Shown: in pieces, positions 3,814 to 10,735 of the stretch
Position numbering within the stretch: the stretch's first letter is position 1
How the letters are laid out: each line of letters begins with the position of its first letter
Source of the DNA: an uncultured Bacilli bacterium
GTDB taxonomy: Bacteria; Bacillota_I; Bacilli_A; RF39; UBA660
DNA length: 10,735 nt
Direction of reading: 5' to 3'
NCBI GenBank assembly: GCA_947587565.1
Contig: CANPYA010000037.1
Span: 1-10,735, forward strand
Notes under the pieces: generated by a model
What the model was told of the DNA's origin: nothing
What the model saw: the letters and a program-made list of their open reading frames with translations, nothing else
Databases searched by the model: none
Made by a program: the position numbers and the translations under genes

Positions 3814-4776
3814 ATGGCAAAGTTAAAAATAAAAAGCGGGGTTAAAAAAATTGCTGTAATTGTTGTAGTTTTAGGATTATTCCTAAGTATTGGATTATAT
3901 TCTTACATTAAAATTAAAAATCAAAAAGAATATGAAAAGACTTATGATTATAAGTTAAGTCAAATGGGCTATACTGAAGAAGACATCAAAATAATTAAAG
4001 ATAAATTTAAAGATAAAGAAATTGCATATATTTTAGATAATGAAAAAAACGAATTATATATTAATCTAGCTCAAGAAAAATATTTTATCTATGATAAATT
4101 TTATGATTACTTAGATTATCAAAAAGAAGAACAAGATAAACCATTAAGAGAAATTGTCGAAAGAATAAATACCAACACGAATAAAGAATACTACACTGAC
4201 GCTACTCCCACCGATATTTCTAAAAAAGAATTAATGTTAGTTAATAAATACAATTATCTAGATGCATCTTATACACCGGAAACTTTAGTAAGTGTCGGTA
4301 TGGATTATGCTTATGGGGAATTAGGAAGTCAAAAAGTAACGGAAGATACTTATAATGCTTTTTTAAATATGTGGCGAGCAAGTCATGAAGCGGGATTTTA
4401 CTTAATGGTTAATTCATCTTATCGGACTCACGAAAAACAAGAAAGTGTCTATAATGAATATAAAAAGTTAGGAACAGAATATGCGGATTCTATCGCGGCA
4501 AGACCAGGATATTCGGAACATCAAACCGGTTATTCACTTGACATCTTTGAAAAAGGTACTTCATCTAGTAATTTTCACGAAACTGATTCTTATAAATGGC
4601 TTTTAGAAAATGCTCATAAATATGGTTTTATTTTACGGTACCCAGAAGATAAAGTCGATATTACGGGCTATAAATTTGAATCTTGGCATTTCCGTTATGT
4701 TGGCGTCGAAGCTGCTACTTACATCCATGAAAACAACATTACATTTGACGAATATTACGCTTACTATGTAAAGTAA
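3814..4776 (+). CDS. Membrane-anchored VanY-type D-alanyl-D-alanine carboxypeptidase
   Basis: This zinc peptidase (M15B family) trims the terminal D-Ala from peptidoglycan stem peptides outside the membrane. I place the start at 3814 rather than the upstream ATG at 3787 because AAGGAGG (3801-3807) ends 6 bases before it; the protein is then 320 residues. A basic N-terminus and one TM helix (about 12-32) anchor it. A lineage-specific, charged linker domain follows to about residue 140. The catalytic domain covers about 145-320. It has SSYR (201-204), SEHQTGYSLDI with zinc ligands H236 and D243, and ESWHFRYVG with catalytic E289 and zinc ligand H292. All key residues are present, so it should be active. 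Vancomycin-resistance VanY is one member, but no van ligase genes lie nearby, so housekeeping wall maturation is the better reading. Confidence 0.9.
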   Translation: MAKLKIKSGVKKIAVIVVVLGLFLSIGLYSYIKIKNQKEYEKTYDYKLSQMGYTEEDIKIIKDKFKDKEIAYILDNEKNELYINLAQEKYFIYDKFYDYLDYQKEEQDKPLREIVERINTNTNKEYYTDATPTDISKKELMLVNKYNYLDASYTPETLVSVGMDYAYGELGSQKVTEDTYNAFLNMWRASHEAGFYLMVNSSYRTHEKQESVYNEYKKLGTEYADSIAARPGYSEHQTGYSLDIFEKGTSSSNFHETDSYKWLLENAHKYGFILRYPEDKVDITGYKFESWHFRYVGVEAATYIHENNITFDEYYAYYVK

Positions 4777-4798
4777 GCTTTTTTTGTTTGCTAAAAGG

Positions 4799-4827
4799 TT
4801 TATAAACAGTCAAAAATTTGCTATAAT
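4799..4827 (+). promoter_or_regulatory. Promoter of the recU-PBP1 operon
   Basis: TTTATA (4799-4804), a 17-base spacer and TATAAT (4822-4827) with extended TGC before it. The start near 4834 leaves a leader of only about 9 bases, which still contains the GGTGA ribosome site (4834-4838). Confidence 0.7.
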
Positions 4828-4842
4828 TATAAGTGGTGAAAT

Positions 4843-5403
4843 ATGTTGAATTATCCGAATCAAATTAAAAAACAATATACCAAAAATATTAATTACGCCA
4901 ACCGAGGAATGGATTTAGAAGCAATAATCAATGACACCAATGAATATTTACTTGAACATGATATTGCTCTTATCTATAAAAAGCCCACTCCTATTGGGGT
5001 AGTTAAAGTAAGTTATCACGATAATAAACAAGTAATCGATAAAGCATATTTTGCTAGTCAATCAACTCTAGATTATAATGGCTTATATAAAGGTAAATAT
5101 ATTGAATTTGATGCTAAACATACTAACTCCAGAACATCATTTCCTCTTAGTAATATTCATCCCCATCAACTGAAACATATTAGAAGTGTCATAAGACATA
5201 ACGGAATAGTATTCTTAATCATTCAAATAAATGGTTTAATATATTTACTAAATGGTCCTGATTTAATTAATTTTATAGATAACGAGAAAAGAAAAAGTAT
5301 TCCTTATGAATTTATCAAAGAATATGGTTATCTTTTAGAATATAATTATAGTAAAGGATTAAATTATTTAAAATATGTCGATTTAATAGGAGGTCTCTTA
5401 TGA
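4843..5403 (+). CDS. recU: Holliday junction resolvase RecU
   Basis: RecU is the Bacillota Holliday-junction resolving nuclease, acting with RuvAB in recombinational repair and chromosome segregation. The 186 residues cover the whole fold. NRGMDLEAIINDTNEY (20-35) and KKPTPIGVVKV (46-56) are characteristic, followed by AYFASQSTLDYNGLYKG (68-84), YIEFDAKHT (86-94) and SFPLSNIHPHQLKH. The PD-(D/E)xK active site is read as D77, D90 and K92. Spacing matches D88, E101 and K103 of the B. subtilis enzyme, with a conservative Glu-to-Asp change at the middle position (E88 lies two residues before). The start has a GGTGA ribosome site. Its last codon and stop overlap the next start (ATGA at 5400-5403), giving the recU-PBP1 coupling typical of Bacillota and linking recombination and septal wall synthesis in one operon. 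Confidence 0.95.
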   Translation: MLNYPNQIKKQYTKNINYANRGMDLEAIINDTNEYLLEHDIALIYKKPTPIGVVKVSYHDNKQVIDKAYFASQSTLDYNGLYKGKYIEFDAKHTNSRTSFPLSNIHPHQLKHIRSVIRHNGIVFLIIQINGLIYLLNGPDLINFIDNEKRKSIPYEFIKEYGYLLEYNYSKGLNYLKYVDLIGGLL

Positions 5404-8072
5404 AAAAAGAAGAATTAAAAAAGAAAGTAAAGAATGCCGAAGAAAAAGTTAAAAAGAAAATTAAACCAAAAGAAAAAGGCGAAAAGAAAAAAGGTTGGAA
5501 ATCAGTTTTAAATATTATTTTAGTAATTGCGATTGCCGTTATTAGTTTAGCCCTAGCCTTCTTACTTTATATTGTTATTACATCACCAGACTTTAATAAA
5601 GAAAATTTATATCAAAAAGAACCAACCATTTTATATGATATTAATGGTAAAGAATTTGCGAGAGTTGGCGAGGTTAATAGTACAATTTTAACTTATGATG
5701 AAATACCAGATGTTTTAATAGATGCCCTGCTTGCTACCGAAGACTCAAGATTTTTTCAACATAATGGTATTGATTTAGCTCGGTTTATTAAAGCTTCATT
5801 ATATCAACTTATTGGTAAAAATTATGGTGGAGCCTCTACTATTGATATGCAACTTATGAAGCAAAAATTTAATGGGACTGAAGATGAAGGTCTACCAGGA
5901 ATCATTAGAAAGTTTAAAGATATTTATATGTCCGTCTTCAAATTAGAGGCCAACTATACGAAAGAAGAAATATTAGAATTTTATTTCAATAGTTTATGGT
6001 TTGCTAATGCCGGAGATATCAATATCGGTGATGGTATTTGGGGTATTGAAGAAGCTAGTCAATATTATTTTGGTAAAAGTGCTCGTGATATCAATTTAGC
6101 GGAAGCTTCCCTACTTGTCGGAATGTTCCAAAATCCCGTTTGGTATAATCCTTATAGTAATGCCGAAGGATGTCGAATAAGACAAACGAATGTCTTAAAA
6201 TATATGGTAAGACATGGTTATATTACGGAAGAACAAAAGGATGCGGTTTTAGAAATACCGGTGGAAACCCTTTTAATTGATCAAACTAAACAAAGATTAA
6301 AAGTAGAAACTTATCAAGCATTTGTAGACTTTGTTATAAAAGAAGTCCAAGATGAATATGATATTGATGCAAGAAAAGTTGCTTTAAAAATTTATACTAC
6401 TTATGATCCGGAATTACAAGCTGCGGTAGAAAAAGTCGAAAAAGGCGAAGTTTATAAATTCCCATCTGAAACTATTCAAGAAGGTATTGCGATTACTTCA
6501 ACTGATACTGGTGCTCTTCTAGCTATGTCAGGTGGAAGAAATTATCAAGCCAACGGAACAAACTTTGCTCTTACAAAAAGACAACCGGGATCAACTGCTA
6601 AGCCAATTATGGATTATGGTCCTTATATTGAATATTTAAATCATAGTAGTTATGCCTTAGTAAATGATAATACAACCTACTATCGTGGTGGTACTTCCAC
6701 TGAAATATCTAACTATGATAATGGTCATAAAGAAATTATTTCTATTCGGTATGGTTTAAGTGATTCGAGAAACGTACCTGCTTTAAAAGTATTCAGACAA
6801 GTTTATGATGAAGATAAAAAATTAATTGAAAATTTTGCTCATAGTTTAGGAATTGATTATGGTTCGGAATTAATTGAGCCAGCATCTATTGGTGGTGGTA
6901 CAATTCAAGCTTCTCCATTACAAATGTCCGCTGCTTTTGGAGCATTTGCCCGAGGTGGCTATTATATCAAACCTTATGCTTATACAAAAATATATAATAC
7001 CGAAACTGAAAAAGAATATACTCATAGTTTTAAAAAAGAACAAATTATGAAAGAATCCTCAGCCTTTATGTTAACTTCAATCTTAGATGATGTTTATGGA
7101 ACAGATCATAATACCTCGACTGGTAAAAGTGATGGTATTGCTGGTAAAACCGGAACAACTAACCTTAGTAAAGCTGATAAAACTAATTACAATTTAAGTA
7201 GTGGTGCTATTATGGACTCCTGGTATATTACCTACTCATCTAAATACTCTATTGCTTTCTGGTATGGTTTTGAAGATTTAAATAAACAAAAAGAAGCTCG
7301 AGAAACTGAAAACTTTAACTTTACAAGTACTACAGGTGGAGCAGCAAGAAAAAGTATTATGACAAATTTAGCGAAACTTCATAAAGGATGTAAACAATTT
7401 GAAATGCCGAAAGATGTTGTTCGGACACAAGTCGAAATTGGTAGTTACCCTTATCAACTTCCTAGTGATAATACACCATCTAATTTAAAAACGACGGAAT
7501 ACTTTGTAGAAGGGATGGAACCTACAGAAGTATCTAAAAGATTTAGTACTCTAGATAATCCAACTAATGGGAAATATAATTATTCTGGAAATATGATTAC
7601 TCTTAGTTGGGACCCAATTAAAACACCGGATGCAATTAATCCAACTTATCTTTTAGATATGTTTACTGAATATGTTGGCAAAGAAGAGGCCCAAGGATTC
7701 TATGATGATCGAATTAAATATAATAATAGCAATATTGGTAATTTAAATTATGTTATATATTTAAGAGATGCAAATGGTAATGATACAAGAATTGGTTCAA
7801 CAACAAGTAATACCTTTAATTATTTAGTATCTGCTGGTGGTGATTATACCTTTGTTGTTAAAGCTGAATATACGATATTTACTAAAAATGCTAGTACTGG
7901 TTTAGTTATTAGTACAAGAACTATTGATAGTAATGTTAATGATATGGTTGATGATAACAACAATAACAATAATGACACCAACAATAATCAAGATAATAAT
8001 ACTAATACCAATACCAATGATAATCAAACAAACAATAGTAATCAAAATGATGATGATGGTGATTTAGACTAA
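5400..8072 (+). CDS. ponA: Bifunctional class A penicillin-binding protein (PBP1)
   Basis: This 890-residue enzyme polymerises lipid II and cross-links peptidoglycan at the outer membrane face. A Lys/Glu-rich cytoplasmic tail (1-33) precedes one TM helix (about 35-60). The GT51 domain (about 78-260) shows LLATEDSRFFQHNGID (catalytic E114), GGASTIDMQLMKQ (family GGSTITQQL, here with an unusual DMQ), RKFKDIYMSVFKLE...KEEILEFYFN, and GIEEASQYYFGK. The transpeptidase domain (about 350-650) has STAK (S398 nucleophile, K401), SRN (456-458) and KTGT (583-586), so both activities should be intact. A fibronectin-III-like segment follows (about 725-845). The last ~45 residues are an Asn/Asp/Thr-rich low-complexity tail like the disordered ends of Bacillus PBP1. 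AGGAGG (5388-5393) inside recU serves the start, and translation is coupled to recU by the 4-base overlap. Confidence 0.95.
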   Translation: MKKEELKKKVKNAEEKVKKKIKPKEKGEKKKGWKSVLNIILVIAIAVISLALAFLLYIVITSPDFNKENLYQKEPTILYDINGKEFARVGEVNSTILTYDEIPDVLIDALLATEDSRFFQHNGIDLARFIKASLYQLIGKNYGGASTIDMQLMKQKFNGTEDEGLPGIIRKFKDIYMSVFKLEANYTKEEILEFYFNSLWFANAGDINIGDGIWGIEEASQYYFGKSARDINLAEASLLVGMFQNPVWYNPYSNAEGCRIRQTNVLKYMVRHGYITEEQKDAVLEIPVETLLIDQTKQRLKVETYQAFVDFVIKEVQDEYDIDARKVALKIYTTYDPELQAAVEKVEKGEVYKFPSETIQEGIAITSTDTGALLAMSGGRNYQANGTNFALTKRQPGSTAKPIMDYGPYIEYLNHSSYALVNDNTTYYRGGTSTEISNYDNGHKEIISIRYGLSDSRNVPALKVFRQVYDEDKKLIENFAHSLGIDYGSELIEPASIGGGTIQASPLQMSAAFGAFARGGYYIKPYAYTKIYNTETEKEYTHSFKKEQIMKESSAFMLTSILDDVYGTDHNTSTGKSDGIAGKTGTTNLSKADKTNYNLSSGAIMDSWYITYSSKYSIAFWYGFEDLNKQKEARETENFNFTSTTGGAARKSIMTNLAKLHKGCKQFEMPKDVVRTQVEIGSYPYQLPSDNTPSNLKTTEYFVEGMEPTEVSKRFSTLDNPTNGKYNYSGNMITLSWDPIKTPDAINPTYLLDMFTEYVGKEEAQGFYDDRIKYNNSNIGNLNYVIYLRDANGNDTRIGSTTSNTFNYLVSAGGDYTFVVKAEYTIFTKNASTGLVISTRTIDSNVNDMVDDNNNNNNDTNNNQDNNTNTNTNDNQTNNSNQNDDDGDLD
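7949..8072 (+). repeat. Low-complexity AAT/AAC/GAT tract in the PBP1 C-terminus
   Basis: About 120 bases built almost entirely of AAT, AAC, ACC/ACT, CAA and GAT codons encode the Asn/Asp/Thr/Gln-rich tail. Codons for Asn alternate between AAT and AAC, so it is not a pure microsatellite, but it could vary in length between strains. Confidence 0.7.
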
Positions 8073-8075
8073 AGA

Positions 8076-8108
8076 AAAAGACTTGAAAAATTTTAAATCA
8101 AGTCTTTT
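8076..8108. terminator. Bidirectional terminator between PBP1 and the phosphotransferase gene
   Basis: AAAAGACTTGA (8076-8086) and TCAAGTCTTTT (8098-8108) form a perfect 11-bp stem with an 11-base loop. Both ends give T-rich RNA tails, so it can stop the recU-PBP1 operon and the convergent minus-strand operon. Confidence 0.85.
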
Positions 8109-8125
8109 ATTATGCCTTAATATTT

Positions 8126-8902
8126 CTATAAATATAATTCCATCATTAATAAATAATAATCAATTTTATCGCGTTCGGGAACTATTTTTAATTCTTCATA
8201 AAATTTAGCAATGTACTCTTCGCCATAATTTCTTCTAATAGATTTTTCACAAATTGCTAAATCAAACCATTTATCCGCTATTCCACATTCCCCAACATCA
8301 ATAAATCCACTAAATTTATCCTTTATAGCAAAAATATTGGGAAGACTAGTATCACCATGAGAAAAACATAATTCAGATGTAAATTTATTTTCCCTTAAAA
8401 ATTTAAGAATATTATCTACACTTCCAAATCTTTTTAATACATCTTCACTTATCTCATCAACCTTAATTAAATTATTTTTAACATTATTTTCGACTAAAGC
8501 TAATTTATAATCAATATCTACATTAAATGGACAATCTTTAATATCTATTTTATATATTTGTTTAAAAGCTTTTGCAATTACTTTAAGACCAATTTCGGGA
8601 TTTTGTAAATAATACTTAGAACAAACCATCTCACCACCAACAGATTCAGTAATTAAATATTCGGTATCATTTGTCCAATCATATAAAATAATTTTAGGAA
8701 CACTTAATTTGCCAGCTAGCCATTTAAGTTTTTCATACTCAGAAGTAAGATTTCCTTTATTGGCAATTTTTATAAAATATATCTTATTATTTTTAATTAT
8801 TTTAAAAACTTGGGAATCTGAGCAACCAATACTAATTTCTTCTAAATTTGCCCCTTTAATAAAATCTAATACTTTAGGACTTAATTTATACTTAAAATTC
8901 AT
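8126..8902 (-). CDS. APH(3')-like aminoglycoside O-phosphotransferase
   Basis: The protein kinase-like APH fold moves phosphate from ATP to a hydroxyl of the antibiotic. I choose ATG 8902 (258 residues) because AGGTGA (8913-8908) sits 5 bases before it; the GTG at 8911 is part of that ribosome site. The sequence shows FIKIA (ATP-contact K45), then FSHGDTSLPNIF with catalytic D184 and N189. SGFIDVGECGIADKWFDLA follows, with metal ligand D202. EKIxYYxLMMELYL-like residues end the protein. This closely resembles APH(3')-IIIa, whose K44, D190, N195 and D208 correspond, and the length (264 there) agrees. All catalytic residues are present. It is preceded by the ABC-F gene with a 9-base gap and probably shares its promoter. 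Substrate specificity cannot be told from sequence alone; other small-molecule kinases share this fold. Confidence 0.88.
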   Translation of the reverse strand: MNFKYKLSPKVLDFIKGANLEEISIGCSDSQVFKIIKNNKIYFIKIANKGNLTSEYEKLKWLAGKLSVPKIILYDWTNDTEYLITESVGGEMVCSKYYLQNPEIGLKVIAKAFKQIYKIDIKDCPFNVDIDYKLALVENNVKNNLIKVDEISEDVLKRFGSVDNILKFLRENKFTSELCFSHGDTSLPNIFAIKDKFSGFIDVGECGIADKWFDLAICEKSIRRNYGEEYIAKFYEELKIVPERDKIDYYLLMMELYL

Positions 8903-8911
8903 CTTTGTCAC

Positions 8912-10570
8912 CTATTTTCTTCTACTATGGGATAAATCAGATGATTCCATTTTTTTTACTTTTTGTTCTTTAAAATAATCATAATTACCTAAATATTGAT
9001 GAAACTTTGCATCTTCAATATTAATTACTCTTTCCGCTAATTTATTAATAAAATATCTATCATGAGAAATAAAGAATAATGTACCTTTATAATCACTTAG
9101 GGCTTCTTCTAACATTTCTTTAGTGTCTATATCTATATGATTTGTCGGTTCATCTAAAATAAGAAGATTAGCTTTCTTTTGAATTAATTCAAATAACTTT
9201 AATCTTACTTTTTCGCCTCCCGATAATTTTCCTACTCTTTTAAAGACATTTTCCCCATAAAATAAGAATTTAGCTAATGAAGCTCTTAAATGCGTTTCCG
9301 TACCATCAAAAAACTTTCTTGCTGTATCTAATACTGTGGCATTTTCATCTTCAAAATGAATTTCTTGAGGTATATATCCTATAGAAACATTACTACCAAT
9401 TTTTATTTCACCTTGATAAACATTATCGCCATATAAAATGGCTTTTATAAAAGTAGACTTTCCAGCGCCATTTTTACCCATTAAACATACTTTTTCACCA
9501 TATTTTAAATATAATTCGGCACCATCTAAGATTACTTTATCACCAATAACAATTCCTAAATCATCTACCACTAAAACATCTTTACCAGATCTACCATTAA
9601 TTTCAAAATCTAAAGGAAGTTGTTTTTTAGAATCCGGCTTATCTAATAATTCCATTTTTTCTAATTTTCTTTCAATACATGCTGCTCTTCTAAAAAATCT
9701 TGGATTATCTCCTCTTTCTCCCCATTCCTTTAATTTTTTTACAGCAGCCTTCATTGCTTCAATTTGCTTTTGTTGATTTTTATATTCATCAAATTCCGCT
9801 AAGGCTCTTCTTTCACTTTCTTTTAAATAATAGGAATAATTACCATGATAAACTTCTGATTTACCTTTATCTATTAAAACCGTCTTAGTAGCAACTTTAT
9901 CTAAGAAATATCTATCATGAGAACTAATTATTACCGTCCCCTTATAATTAGCTAAAAATTGTTCAAACCATTCTAAAGTATCAATATCTAAATGATTTGT
10001 TGGTTCATCTAATAATAGAATATCCGGATTACTAATAATTAATGAAGCTAAATTGACAATTGTTTTTTCACCACCAGATAAAGTATTAAAACTTCTATCT
10101 AACATTTCATCAGCTATTTTAAAACCATTACAAATTTTGCTAACTTTTTCATCTATGTCATAGCCCCCCATATTAGCAAAACGTTCTTGTAACTTACCAT
10201 AAGCTTTTAAAACACTATCTAATTTATCTGGAGATACATTAGCTAGTTTTTCTTCATATTCTCTTAATTGTTTCTCTAATTTAAAAATTTCATCAAAAGT
10301 CTTAAGTAAAATATCTTTTACTGTTACTTCATCATTTACCTTAGGAGGAATTTGCGATAATAATCCTATAGTAGCATTTTTTCTAATTGAAACCATACCT
10401 TGATCTAAATTTTCTTCCCCAGCAATAATTTTAAACAAAGTTGTCTTTCCACAACCATTAGGACCAATTAAGGCGATTCTTTCCCCAGTTGTGGCTTCTA
10501 AATCAAATCCATCTAATACTCTTTTAAAGCCAAAATTCTTCTGAGCATTATATACACTTATTTCTATCAT
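8912..10570 (-). CDS. ABC-F ATPase, possible ribosome-protection protein
   Basis: The 552 residues contain two ATP-binding cassettes and no membrane domain, the mark of ABC-F proteins that act on the ribosome. Cassette 1 has Walker A GPNGCGKTT (36-44), signature LSGGE (164-168) and LLLDEPTNHLD (185-195, catalytic E189). Cassette 2 has GKNGAGKST (365-373), LSGGE (449-453) and ILDEPTNHID (471-480, E474). The charged inter-cassette linker (about 250-325, with RRxxxxERKLEKME) enters the tRNA exit site in this family and sets the function. Some members (Lsa, Vga, OptrA, CplR) displace antibiotics from the ribosome; others (EttA, Uup, YfmR types) are housekeeping. I cannot place this one, but co-operonic linkage to an aminoglycoside phosphotransferase favours a resistance role. 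The start has a GGAGGT ribosome site 8 bases upstream. Confidence 0.88.
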   Translation of the reverse strand: MIEISVYNAQKNFGFKRVLDGFDLEATTGERIALIGPNGCGKTTLFKIIAGEENLDQGMVSIRKNATIGLLSQIPPKVNDEVTVKDILLKTFDEIFKLEKQLREYEEKLANVSPDKLDSVLKAYGKLQERFANMGGYDIDEKVSKICNGFKIADEMLDRSFNTLSGGEKTIVNLASLIISNPDILLLDEPTNHLDIDTLEWFEQFLANYKGTVIISSHDRYFLDKVATKTVLIDKGKSEVYHGNYSYYLKESERRALAEFDEYKNQQKQIEAMKAAVKKLKEWGERGDNPRFFRRAACIERKLEKMELLDKPDSKKQLPLDFEINGRSGKDVLVVDDLGIVIGDKVILDGAELYLKYGEKVCLMGKNGAGKSTFIKAILYGDNVYQGEIKIGSNVSIGYIPQEIHFEDENATVLDTARKFFDGTETHLRASLAKFLFYGENVFKRVGKLSGGEKVRLKLFELIQKKANLLILDEPTNHIDIDTKEMLEEALSDYKGTLFFISHDRYFINKLAERVINIEDAKFHQYLGNYDYFKEQKVKKMESSDLSHSRRK

Positions 10571-10615
10571 AGTTAGCCACCTCCCATTGGCGTTTGTTTA
10601 CTAAAAATCACCAAT

Positions 10616-10624
10616 ATTATAACA
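10616..10624 (-). promoter_or_regulatory. Extended -10 promoter of the ABC-F/APH operon
   Basis: TGTTATAAT (10624-10616) on the minus strand is a perfect extended -10, with no convincing -35. Transcription would start near 10608, giving a leader of about 38 bases with GGGAGGTGG before the ATG. Confidence 0.65.
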
Positions 10625-10671
10625 TAAAATTCAATTTATAACACTATATATTATTTATAATCAGGATAAAA

Positions 10672-10734
10672 TCATAAAATCGAAGAATTTGTTCTAGAAG
10701 CAAGTTCTTTTTTAATTTTGTCAGTATTTAAATA
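10672..10734 (-). CDS. C-terminal fragment of a gene running in from the right edge
   Basis: From the window edge, one minus-strand frame reads YLNTDKIKKELASRTNSSIL and stops at TGA (10674-10672). The residue mix and codon choice (AAA, GAA, GCT, AGA) look like genuine coding sequence of this genome. It is only 20 residues, so the family cannot be recognised. A hairpin (10683-10709) overlaps it, so it may instead be non-coding. Confidence 0.35.
   Translation of the reverse strand, partial: YLNTDKIKKELASRTNSSIL
10683..10718 (+). terminator. Hairpin at the right edge, possible terminator
   Basis: AAGAATTTG (10683-10691) pairs with CAAGTTCTT (10701-10709; one G-U pair) around a 9-base loop. TTTTAATTTT follows on the plus strand. 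No plus-strand gene ends here in the window, so its role is unclear. Confidence 0.35.
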
Positions 10735-10735
10735 A

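Noticed and set aside
4771..4797. Possible hairpin AGTAAGC/GTTTGCT after the carboxypeptidase gene
   Set aside because: The T-run lies in the loop and none follows the stem, so it does not qualify as a terminator.
8709..8978. Plus-strand open frame of 89 codons
   Set aside because: It is antisense to the phosphotransferase and ABC-F genes, has no ribosome site and shows no recognisable domain.
9438..9888. Plus-strand open frames of 112 and 62 codons
   Set aside because: Both are shadows of the ABC-F coding strand, without ribosome sites or protein-like motifs.
10571..10585. Four-codon leader ORF (ATG GGA GGT GGC TAA) just before the ABC-F start
   Set aside because: It coincides with the Shine-Dalgarno itself and has no ribosome site of its own, so it is more likely chance than a regulatory leader peptide.
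1..10735. CRISPR array, insertion sequence or transposase
   Set aside because: No regularly spaced repeats, terminal inverted repeats or transposase motifs were seen on either strand.

Overview
The window is very AT-rich, and every gene uses canonical TAA/TAG/TGA stops (recU ends in TGA; Trp is TGG). It carries AGGAGG-type ribosome binding sites and sigma-A type promoters, often with an extended -10 (TGnTATAAT). Together with the recU-PBP1 gene pair, this suggests a walled, low-GC Bacillota, most likely a Bacilli/Erysipelotrichia or Mollicutes-related gut lineage. The lineage assignment is inference.

Left part (1-1500), accessory and RNA-rich. A decayed minus-strand BRO-N (phage antirepressor / DinD-like) gene lies upstream of an intact tRNA-Arg(UCU) with its own promoter and terminator. 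Downstream there is no conventional gene for about 870 bases. That stretch holds what looks like a type I toxin-antitoxin locus. A 30-residue membrane peptide is encoded on the minus strand behind a near-perfect but hairpin-sequestered Shine-Dalgarno. A plus-strand antisense RNA of roughly 109 nt, with consensus promoter, GNRA-capped 5' hairpin and terminator, overlaps the 3' end of the toxin message. A second, diverged copy follows about 345 bases on: its antisense RNA is well preserved, but its peptide is frameshifted or startless. This is the main discovery candidate of the window.

Middle part (1500-3800). A small two-TM protein of unknown function faces a membrane-anchored extracytoplasmic protein end to end. 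The latter is divergent from a small XRE/Cro-type regulator, and a perfect 17-bp palindrome overlaps the -35 box between them, so repression by the regulator is plausible. Between the regulator and the next gene is a probable small RNA whose terminator loop carries UUCCCCAAC.

Right part (3800-8110), cell wall and chromosome maintenance on the plus strand: a membrane-anchored VanY-type D,D-carboxypeptidase, then the recU-PBP1 operon (Holliday-junction resolvase overlapping a bifunctional class A penicillin-binding protein), closed by a bidirectional terminator.

Far right (8110-10735), minus strand: an ABC-F ATPase followed after 9 nt by an APH(3')-like aminoglycoside phosphotransferase. The pair looks like a small translation-antibiotic defence operon. 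The right edge may hold the C-terminus of a further minus-strand gene.
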